NCBI RefSeq assembly: GCF_000315625.1
Contig: NW_005434648.1
Coordinates: forward strand, 5,374 to 69,373
Source: Guillardia theta CCMP2712
Taxonomy: Eukaryota; Cryptophyceae; Pyrenomonadales; Geminigeraceae
Direction: 5' to 3'
Length of the DNA: 64,000 nt
Shown here piece by piece: positions 45,739-53,831 of the stretch. The notes beneath the pieces were generated by a model, which was given only the letters and a program-made list of their open reading frames with translations, made no database searches and was not told the DNA's origin. How positions within the stretch are numbered: position 1 is the first letter of the stretch; every line of letters begins with the position of its first letter. The position numbers and the translations under genes are program-made.

Positions 45739-46760
45739 GAGGGTCCGAGCAGTACGAGGGCTTGATGGCGGACGTGACGTTGGTCCACCCTTACATTGGC
45801 AGCTCTGCCGACCTGACCAAGTGAGGTCAACCTCGACGCCCTCCATGTTGCAGCGTCTGAGAAGATTCGCAAACATCGCGCTGCATATGCCATGACTACT
45901 CCTCCTCGAGCGTTCATCCCTCTTGCCATCTCGACGGACGGTACCCTGCATCCTGACACCCTCCGCTTCATCTGGTATCTGGCGGACATCATTGCTCAGC
46001 GCTCGATGCCTCTTGAGGATGCGGCGTTTGGTCGGCACTTCGTGCCTGATTTACAGACCTGCTGCTGAGGTCTTGGCTCGCAAACGCGCCGCCACCTATC
46101 AGCGCCTCACTATGCAGCTGACGCTGGAGGCGCTCTTGTCTGGTGCGAGGCGCATGACGCCCTTGCGGGCGCAAGCACTTCTCGAGCCAGAGGACAGCTC
46201 CTCCTCGGACTTTGTCGAGTCGCCCGAGGGGGAGTCTTCGGCGGAGGTCTCCGACTCCGATGGGGGAAACACGTCGAGTGGCCCCGACGATCGGCGCGGA
46301 GCTGGCGAGGCGTCTCCGTCCCTCACTGTGACGTCGGGTGCCTCCGGAGAGCTCGACACCACTCGGGTGCTTGCTGCTGGTCCGAGCTCGCCTGCTTCCT
46401 CCCCGGCATCGGTCGGGTCACGCCGGTCCTTGGGCATTGCTGCGGCGTCGCCGCCGTCACGGGCGGCTACCGCTGACTCGGCTACCGCTGACTCGGACTC
46501 CGGAGGCTAGCGAGGAGGACTACCTCGAGCGGTACCGTGTTCCTGTGTCCAGCCTCCCTCCGTCCGCTGCCCCAGGCGGACCCCCGGGCAGCGCCGGCTC
46601 CTTGTCGGCGGCTGCCCTTTCTCCGTCCGCGGCCGCCCGCTTTGTGGCGGCAGCGGACGTCTCGACTGACAGTGGTCAGTCGGCTGCCTCCGGGTATCGT
46701 GTCTAAGGGATTTTATTCCTCCTGCATGCTCCTGCTGCTTGTTGCTTGATTGCCTGACCC
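45739..46760 (+). mobile_element. Retroelement C-terminal domain plus tail module
   Basis: Continues the ORF after the insertion: ALMADVTLVHPYIGSSADLT, SEKIRKHRAAYAMTTP, RAFIPLAISTDGTLHPDTLR, FIWYLADIIAQRSMPLEDAA. Frames shift at least once. Then a Ser/Glu-rich stretch (SSSSDFVESPEGESSAEVSD) and the GC-rich tail (46320-46760). This is the most complete junction of ORF and tail in the window. Confidence 0.65.
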
Positions 46761-46837
46761 TTCGGCTGCTTGTCTGCGCGGCTTCGCGCTTGGGCTGGCG
46801 ATGCCGCGTCTGGTTGCCAGCAGTGCTGAATATGGAG

Positions 46838-47451
46838 AGGATTTACTGGCAGAAGATAAAAAGTGCCTCAAGCAAGACAAAGCAGGAACAAGCTGAACCG
46901 GCAGGTACACAGCGCACAGCGACAAGCTGCACAATCACACACAAAACACAAGCCCGAAAAGAACCAGCACTGCTGGCACCCAGACGCGGCAGCGCCAGCC
47001 CAAGCGCGAAGCCGCGCAGACAAGCAGCCGAAGGGTCAAGCAATCAAGCAACAAGCAGCAGGAGCATGCAGGAGGAAGAAAATCCCTTAGACGCGATACC
47101 CGGAGGCAGCCGACTGACCACTGTCAGTCGAGACGTCCGCTGCCGCCACAAAGCGGGCGGCCGCGGACGGAGAAAGGGCAGCCGCCGACAAGGAGCCGGC
47201 GCTGCCCGGGTGTCCGCCTGGGGCAGCGGACGGAGGGAGGCTGGACACATGAACACGGTACCGCTCGAGGTAGTCCTCCTCGCTAGCCTCCGAGTCAGCG
47301 GTAGCCAAGTCAGTGGTAGCCGCCCGTGACGGCGGCGACGCCGCAGCAATGCCCAAGGACCGGCGTGACCCGACCGATGCCGGGGAGGAAGCAGGCGAGC
47401 TCGGACCAGCAGCAAGCACCCCAGTGGTGTCGAGCTCTGCCAGTAAATCCA
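46838..47451 (-). mobile_element. Inverted tail module bounded by both motifs
   Basis: A 614-bp segment starting AGGATTTACTGGCAGAAGAT and ending CTGCCAGTAAATCC. It contains the tail module in reverse orientation, so it looks like a terminal-inverted-repeat unit that has inserted between other fragments. Confidence 0.7.
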
Positions 47452-48047
47452 TCTCTGCTGACCTTCGACTCTTTCACAAAAGTCAGTCAGCCTCCGTTCT
47501 TCAGTGTACCTCGGGCGTCTGTCAGGGCGATGTCCCCTCCAGCGTATTTTTCTGCCACAGTATCCACCCCCTGCTCCTCCATATCGCAGAGCTTTTTCCC
47601 TCTGTTCGAGTCTTGGCCTATGCTGACAACGTCGTGCTTGTCGGTCCACTCGAGGATGCCGTTGCAGCTACGTCCGCTAGAGATTCAACCTCGCCTGAGT
47701 CTGATCTCTCGCAGCTGAAGAAGAGCCTTAAGCGCCGTCTCAAGACTCAACTTCTTCACTTCGAGGTCGTCACTGGCGGGATTACACTTGGCGGCCTGCC
47801 TCGTTCACTGCGGGGCTGAATCTTTCGCTGATCTTCTTGCTGAAGCACAAGAGAAGTTCCCTGATGTACTGCAGGTGGATTTGACTGACATCCTCGACAC
47901 CACTAGCCTGATCCAGGCGATCAAGCGCTACAGCTCCTTTGCGGGGACCGATGACCAAGGGTGGAGGATTCGGCAACACCTGTCTCCCCTCTCTAGTCAT
48001 CCTGCAGCTTTGAAGCTCTACTGCAAACATATCTTCCAAGGTAGTAG
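47452..48047 (+). pseudogene. Reverse transcriptase fragment with motif C (YADN)
   Basis: Reads ADLRLFHKSQSASVLQCTSG, motif B GVCQGDVPSSVFFCHSIHPL, then LFPSVRVLAYADNVVLVGPL. Motif C is YADN instead of YADD. The frame shifts near 47810, after which KFPDVLQVDLTDILDTTSLI continues in another frame to about 48040. The copy is truncated and not functional. Confidence 0.75.
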
Positions 48048-48660
48048 AGGATTTACTGGCAGAAGATAAAAAGTGCCTCAAGCAAGACAAAGCAGGAACA
48101 CCAAGGGGTCCTTCTTGGCCAAATGCCGGATCTTCTTATTCCTGCCCTGTCAGCCATTCGTCGAGGAGGCAGATTTATTCCCCTCTCCAAGGGAGCTGAT
48201 AAACCTGGTCTCCGGCCAATTGTCATCGGTTCCGAAGTTCTGCACACCGTCGACTCGCGACGAAGCTTGCTTTGGCAGCGATTCGCTCATTTCTTGACCA
48301 GCACTACCTCCTGGCACACAGCGCACAGCCGACGGTTTTACTAGGCACTTTTTCTAGTACTTTATACGAGTAAAACTCAGACCGTTGACGAAATCGCCAT
48401 GCGCATTGAAGATCATGGTATCGTAACACAGAGCATTTGTCTCGGACAAAGTATGGACTTGACAAACTTGAATCACTCGCAGAAGGTAAAAAGTGCCTCA
48501 CTGAAGCAGCAGAAAGCACGCGGCAACAACTTAGCAAAACCGTTAGGCAGAGAGCACACAGCAACCAAAGCGGTTACCGAAAGTAACCAGCTGAGCACTG
48601 CAGTGGCAACCTTTACCCATCAGGCTCATACAACAGTTTATTGTTGAAACTTCAATAAAC
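48048..48660 (+). mobile_element. N-terminal RT fragment and degraded flank
   Basis: Starts with the boundary motif (48048-48072), then ALSAIRRGGRFIPLSKGADK and GLRPIVIGSEVL, the RT motif 1/2 region that should precede motif A, followed by RFAHFLTST. After 48340 only short motif-like remnants remain (TTTTACTAGGCACTTTTT at 48335; ACTCGCAGAAGGTAAAAAGT at 48474). Confidence 0.6.
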
Positions 48661-49090
48661 CACCCCCTTCGTTGTAATATCAATAGAATGACATACAAAT
48701 TACTAGCCGTTATTATCCATACAGATCTTTCAATTGGGGGGGGGGTATTTTTGGTACTATACGCGGGGTGGGTGGATCTTCTTACCTCGAGCACCCCCTG
48801 TTATATTTCAGGCAAGAGTTCTTACCTCACCCCAAGTACCCTATACCCTTACTGAGCTGAGACCTGTAGGAAAAATGACCCCTACTGAAAAATGACCCCC
48901 CACCCCTCAATTCTCCGTCCCCTCCCCCCCCCCTCCCCCAATGGTGACCCAAAAATTAGAATCTCAAAAAAAAAGTCGAAATCGCGGTGTGGTGCAAACC
49001 CCGAACGGTAAAACAACAAAGGAGCAACGAGAATATAGAATGTTGTGATTAAAAAAAAAGAACATCCCTGCAAATCCACCGGTACAAATC
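48661..49090. other. AT-rich region before the Fanzor locus
   Basis: No gene. Contains poly-C/poly-G runs (48736-48745, 48920-48940), CACCCCAAGTACCC at 48823 (also at 14342) and A-runs at 48967 and 49051. It may contain the left end of the nuclease-bearing element, but no terminal repeat was identified. Confidence 0.4.
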
Positions 49091-49545
49091 AATTCTTCCG
49101 AAGTCTAAACACCCGTCTGTTTATCTATCAAAGTAAAAGTAGGGTTGGGTACCAGGTTTGTGGCTCAACAAACTTCGAATATTTCCCGCCTTCCCGCCTT
49201 ACCGCCTTCATCCGAAGTCTAACTACCCGTTTGTTTATCTGTCGAACTTGAGTAGGGGTGGGTACCAGGTTTGTGGCCTTCCCGCCTTCCCGCCTTCATC
49301 CGAAGTCTAACTACCCGTTTGTTATCTGTCGAACTTGAGTAGGGGTGGGTACCAGGTTTGTGGCCTTCCCGCCTTCCCGCCTTCATCCGAAGTCTAACTA
49401 CCCGTTTGTTATCTGTCGAACTTGAGTAGGGGTGGGTACCAGGTTTGTGGCCTTCCCGCCTTCCCGCCTTCATTCGAAGTCTAACTACCCGTTTGTTATC
49501 TGTCGAACTTGAGTAGGGGTGGGTACCAGGTTTGTGGCTCTGTAA
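49091..49545. repeat. Five tandem ~87-bp repeats upstream of the Fanzor gene
   Basis: Units begin CCGAAGTCTAACTACCCGTT at about 49098, 49212, 49300, 49387 and 49474 and contain GAGTAGGGGTGGGTACCAGG and CCTTCCCGCCTTCCCGCC. Spacings are 114, 88, 87 and 87 bp; the first unit is diverged and longer. The block ends 140 bp before the nuclease ATG. There is no spacer variation, so not a CRISPR. Confidence 0.93.
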
Positions 49546-49682
49546 AGATTTCCCCGCCCTCCCGCCTTCTCTCCCTCCCTCCCATCCTCCCTCCCGCCTT
49601 CCATCACTCCCTTCTTCCCGCCCTCCCTCCCTCCCTCCCTCATTCCCGCCTTCCGAAGCTCCCGCGTTCACCCTGATCAAAT

Positions 49683-51611
49683 ATGGGGAAAAGGAAAAGA
49701 GGAAAACAAAGAAAGTCTTGTTCTGATTCACAGACGACTGTCAAGATGTGTTTGAAAAAACATCTCAAACATCACACAATGATCGGTGTGATTGATGATT
49801 GGGTGAAACACATAAGCAAAATAAGCCATCGAGGTAGCATCATCTTCAATCATCTATTGTTATGGTGTTTTGAGAAGGATTCAATGCAAGGTGATGATAC
49901 GTACATTACAAGGCTGTTTGATCAGATATACAATCGTACTAGAAAAGTAACAGACAAAGAAAAAGAAGAAGGGATGCAAGAAGAAACGGTCAAGACCAAT
50001 GGTGGAGAGAAAGTTTTCTTTCGGACCTGTTTTCTGATGGGTGAAAAACGCAGAGGTAATGCAATTCAGTTTGATATTTTAGACGAGTTTTGGCAAGAAA
50101 AAGGGAACAAGTATCTACCAATACAACGCAGGAAAGAAGGGGATATTCGAGTACTGTACTATTCTGCTGATCAATATGCAACAAATTTCCAAAATTACAT
50201 ATTCTATACGATGGGACAAAAACAGACTAGATACATAAAGGAATGGGGAAAGCTCAATGGGATTTCTTCAGAAAAGGAGATACAGGATATACGGAATACA
50301 GTAAACGGATGGAGCTTTCCACCAAAAACTCGTGTTCTCGAAAGACAGGATGTCATTGATTTCATAAGGGAACAAAAAGAGATCATTGGATGGGACAATC
50401 ATTATAACTTGTCATGGGCCCGTGACAAAATCAAGAAAAACCCTGAACAGCAAAAATGGATGCAATTACACATGCCAAATCTTGTCAAGTACCATTTTTC
50501 GGTTCTGAGGTTTTTGGAGATTCATGATATATCTGATCGATACACGATCGCTCCGATTTTTCAGATACGCAAACAATTTATTCGCGTAGACATTTGGGGT
50601 TTATTCTACATTATGGATCAATCTGGTCTGTTGCAATATTCAAAGGGTGGGAAAAGCAAATGCATGAAAAAGTTCATACAACAAAAACATAAGCGATTCT
50701 TGTCGGTGTTGAAGCTACAATCAAATTTGAGAAAGAAAGGGACAGTTGATAGCATACAGACTGACGGAGTCGCACTCTGTGTGACGTTCAAGAAGAGAAT
50801 ACACAATGAGACAGACAATACTACTACAAAGAAAAGCAAAACAAGAGATTGTGATGTGTCATCAAGACGAGTTATTGCAATCGATCCTGGTCGCAATGTA
50901 CTGATATGCGGTGTCGAGCAAATACCTGGTCAAGAAAAACCAAAGCAGTATCGATATACTCGAAGGCAGTACTATCATGAGTCTCATATTACTCGGAATA
51001 ACGCCAAGTTAGAAAAATGGAGACAAGGCATAACAGAAGAATCAAACGATATTGCAAGAGTGTCAGCAAAAACGTCTCGGTTGGATCACTTTGAAAGATA
51101 CATCGACACCGTGGTGAGACTAAGCGAGATCCTGTTCGAACACAATTGTCAAAACAAGTTCGCACGCCTGAAGATGGATAACTACATCCACAAACACAAG
51201 GCGATTGATACGTTCTTCAAGAAGATGAAAGGTAATGGGACAGATCAAAATCCAATAATTGCATACGGTGATGCATCATTCGGTTGTACTGGGCGTGGAG
51301 AGAAGTCAGTGCCTGTAAAATGGATCAAAAGGCGATGTCAGAACTTCTTCGAGGTGACGGCAGTTGATGAATACAGAACGACAAAATGTTGCAATCAATG
51401 TCATCAAGAATTGTATGATTTGAGACGCAAACAAATCAACAAGAATGGTATACTTGCTGACGAAGTGTCAGTGGTGCGGGGTTTGAAATGGTGCAGATCC
51501 ACCAATTGTGTTCAAAACCGTATCAAGTCTCGTGATGTCAATGCTGCTATGAATATTCTATTGTGCTACATGTCTCTACCAGCACGACCAGATTTTCTGA
51601 AACGGCCTTGA
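49683..51611 (+). CDS. Fanzor-type RNA-guided nuclease (eukaryotic TnpB relative)
   Basis: Intact intronless frame of 642 residues. Fanzors are eukaryotic relatives of transposon TnpB, ancestors of the Cas12 fold, that use an omega-RNA to cut DNA. RuvC-I: RRVIAIDPGRNVLICG (Asp near residue 401). Central segment: IIAYGDASFGCTGRGEKSVP. Then DEYRTTKCCNQC (a candidate relocated catalytic Glu near 563, first zinc pair CNQC), second zinc side LKWCRSTNC, and RuvC-III KSRDVNAAMNIL (Asp near 618). The basic start MGKRKRGKQRKS can serve as a nuclear signal. The first 380 residues, with many aromatic and basic residues, should form the WED/REC part. The coding DNA is clearly more AT-rich than neighbouring genes, which suggests recent transfer or a mobile origin. 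Guillardia theta is one species from which a Fanzor (GtFz1) has been studied; whether this is that locus cannot be told here. Confidence 0.93.
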   Translation: MGKRKRGKQRKSCSDSQTTVKMCLKKHLKHHTMIGVIDDWVKHISKISHRGSIIFNHLLLWCFEKDSMQGDDTYITRLFDQIYNRTRKVTDKEKEEGMQEETVKTNGGEKVFFRTCFLMGEKRRGNAIQFDILDEFWQEKGNKYLPIQRRKEGDIRVLYYSADQYATNFQNYIFYTMGQKQTRYIKEWGKLNGISSEKEIQDIRNTVNGWSFPPKTRVLERQDVIDFIREQKEIIGWDNHYNLSWARDKIKKNPEQQKWMQLHMPNLVKYHFSVLRFLEIHDISDRYTIAPIFQIRKQFIRVDIWGLFYIMDQSGLLQYSKGGKSKCMKKFIQQKHKRFLSVLKLQSNLRKKGTVDSIQTDGVALCVTFKKRIHNETDNTTTKKSKTRDCDVSSRRVIAIDPGRNVLICGVEQIPGQEKPKQYRYTRRQYYHESHITRNNAKLEKWRQGITEESNDIARVSAKTSRLDHFERYIDTVVRLSEILFEHNCQNKFARLKMDNYIHKHKAIDTFFKKMKGNGTDQNPIIAYGDASFGCTGRGEKSVPVKWIKRRCQNFFEVTAVDEYRTTKCCNQCHQELYDLRRKQINKNGILADEVSVVRGLKWCRSTNCVQNRIKSRDVNAAMNILLCYMSLPARPDFLKRP

Positions 51612-51812
51612 ATCACACATGGGTCTGGTTATACTTCAACCTGTTCTTCATAGAAAGGATGAAGTACGAGTCAGACACAAGGAAATATTGGCGTGTGGGT
51701 CTTCAATGATCCATAATTTCGACGGAAAATTTAGAATTTTGAAATTTTATGTTTTGTGTCGTTTAGCTAATAAACTCGACCAGCAAGTTCAGGGCAGAAG
51801 GTTGCGAGTTTC
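51612..51812 (+). ncRNA. Candidate omega-RNA / element right end
   Basis: In characterised TnpB and Fanzor loci the guide RNA begins in or just after the 3' end of the nuclease ORF. This 201-bp spacer is AT-rich, has no ORF, and contains self-complementary A/T words (AATTTTAGAATTTTG-like at 51728-51752) that could fold. It ends at the ATG of the ParA-like gene. This is a positional inference only. Confidence 0.3.
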
Positions 51813-53324
51813 ATGGCGACGAAGCGTTCAGGGCAGAAGGTCGAGGTGCAGGAGCAACGTCTGCAGCTTGCAGATAGAGAGGAAGCCGTTGATGCTCCTG
51901 CACAGAAGAAGCGAGACAAGAAGGCCCGGAAGAGCAGCAGCTTCGCCGGGTCCTTGGAACATGGAGATTTGGTTGACCAAAGCAAGCAACCGGTTTCAAT
52001 CTGCGTCTGGGTTCCTAAGGGAGGATGCGGCAAAACAACCTTCACCTTCCACATCAGCCGAATCTTTGCTGAGCGAGGATACAAGGTGCTGATGGTTGAT
52101 TGCGATAGTCAGCGAGACCTGTCCCAGATTTCGCTCCGGAAGAGGTTCGACGAAGAAACAGAGTACCAGGAGGATTACACGAGGTACATCACTAGAGAGG
52201 GCCCGAACAAAACGAGCGTCAACCGTACCCTGTATCAGATGCTTCAGCCCCTTATTTCCCAGAATCTTGGGGAGTACCGCATTGCAGAGGCTAACCCTGA
52301 AGTCATCCTTGAGAAGACTGACAAGGGAGGCTGTCTGCACTTGCTGGCCGGCCATCATGAGACGGACGTGATCGACTCAAAGCTAGCCTCGCACGAATCC
52401 ACCATCCAGACCTTTCCGCAAAACGCAGAACTCATTGGTGGGGTGTACGCTGCGATACAACGCGTTGCTCAGAACATGAAAGCTGACATAATCATCTGTG
52501 ACCTGGCCCCGGGCAAGGGCCCATTCACGCGGGCGCTCATGATGTCTTCAGACTACTACATCGTCCCCGTCAAGCCTGACTTCTACTCGTACGAGGCCGT
52601 CACCTCCATCGTCGATCGGATGACGCGGAACCCTGAAGGAGCAACGGGGTTCGCGGCAGAGAATCATTGCTGGATCGAGTACGCGCACACGTACCTTGTT
52701 CCCATGACGGCCAAATGCAAGTATCCCTTCCCAAAGAAGAGCCCAAAATTCCTCGGGTACGTCATCACCGATTACTCAGTGCACATCGCCAACAATGGGC
52801 AGATGGCTCAAGGTGTGGTCACAGAGCAGACGGCGAGGAATCGCGAGAGATGGATGAACGCCATTCACACGGTGGTTAACAGACGCGTCACTGACCTCGT
52901 CAACTTCTCGCTCACCAACGGCGATCGAGTTTCCTCCGCGTTTGAAGTTGCGAGCTACAACGCGCTCAATGTGGTGCCGTACCTCGTGGGGAAGGTTCGG
53001 TCCTTCGAGACCCTTCAGTCCATTAGCCACATCTGGGGAGTTCCAGTGCCCTTCCTCGACAAGGATAAGGGACACTTCGTGCGCGACGATGGCTTCGGGC
53101 AACTTGAGCCGATGAACGGGCGAGACATTCCCACCTACGTGGCCAAGTGCGACTTCTTCAAGAGGATCTTTGATCAGATCGCATGGACTATGCTTTCTCT
53201 GATCCATTCTGACAATGGGCCTGGCCGTTGCAGGATCAAGGAGCCCGAGGACTTGCTGAAGAGCAAACTTGGCGGGCGACCGCCTCCATCTCCTCTCTTC
53301 TTCAACGCTGACCGTGACATGTGA
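51813..53324 (+). CDS. ParA/MinD-like P-loop ATPase
   Basis: 503 residues, no intron. After a basic, charged N-terminus (about 1-60, with KKRDKKARK), a deviant Walker A motif of the ParA/Soj/MinD type appears: VWVPKGGCGKTTFTFH. Then VLMVDCDSQRDLSQISL (motif A', Asp-rich), IIICDLAPGKGPFTRA (Walker B) and DYYIVPVKPDFYSYEA. The family partitions DNA or positions protein complexes in bacteria, plasmids and some viruses and is unusual in a nucleus. The C-terminal ~200 residues have no name that I recognise. Codon use is GC-rich like local genes, unlike the AT-rich Fanzor 200 bp upstream. The direct repeat GTTCAGGGCAGAAGG occurs at both about 51787 and 51825, across the start codon. Origin from a plasmid, bacterium or giant virus is possible. 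Confidence 0.8.
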   Translation: MATKRSGQKVEVQEQRLQLADREEAVDAPAQKKRDKKARKSSSFAGSLEHGDLVDQSKQPVSICVWVPKGGCGKTTFTFHISRIFAERGYKVLMVDCDSQRDLSQISLRKRFDEETEYQEDYTRYITREGPNKTSVNRTLYQMLQPLISQNLGEYRIAEANPEVILEKTDKGGCLHLLAGHHETDVIDSKLASHESTIQTFPQNAELIGGVYAAIQRVAQNMKADIIICDLAPGKGPFTRALMMSSDYYIVPVKPDFYSYEAVTSIVDRMTRNPEGATGFAAENHCWIEYAHTYLVPMTAKCKYPFPKKSPKFLGYVITDYSVHIANNGQMAQGVVTEQTARNRERWMNAIHTVVNRRVTDLVNFSLTNGDRVSSAFEVASYNALNVVPYLVGKVRSFETLQSISHIWGVPVPFLDKDKGHFVRDDGFGQLEPMNGRDIPTYVAKCDFFKRIFDQIAWTMLSLIHSDNGPGRCRIKEPEDLLKSKLGGRPPPSPLFFNADRDM

Positions 53325-53613
53325 GAGATGCTCGTGCGGAGGCTTCTGATAGATGAGTCGAGTCAGTGTAAAGAAGCCGACGACGAGCGGGGCAAATGAA
53401 GTTACCTAACTTATTTACTCTTGTCGTGCTAAAGCTTGTTAAAGATCGATCGCATTAGAGAGAAACACATCACCGGAGTTTCACCTCGTGGAAAACGAGG
53501 AGCAGAGTATCTTGGCCTAGTATGCCGGCGGACCACTAGGATGTTCAACCAATCCTCAGAGTCCGTGCCTGCCGCTGCTGTGAGCCATGTTTCTTGTCGT
53601 ACATGGCGCTAGG

Positions 53614-53649
<36 letters not shown>

Positions 53650-53831
53650 AGGGGGAAAGAGGAGGAGGATGAGGAGGGGGGGGCGAAGGGGGAAAGAGGA
53701 GGAGGAGGAGGAGGAGGAGGAGGGAGGGTTTAGGGAATGGAGTGGAGAATGGGGAACGAGGCTTGCGATTCGACAGGTAAGTGCACTGTGAAGATGAGGG
53801 GGAGGTTTGAATTCGGGCATGCAAGAGCTTG
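53325..53831. other. Intergenic region with GGAGCA/GGA microsatellite
   Basis: No supported gene. A purine-rich repeat occupies 53610-53728 (GGAGCA units, then GGA). Possibly holds the 5' exon of the lipase-like gene, but none could be identified. Confidence 0.5.

Noticed and set aside
49091-49545. CRISPR array next to a Cas12 relative
   Set aside because: The 87-bp units are near identical and contiguous; no unique spacers. Fanzors do not use CRISPR arrays.
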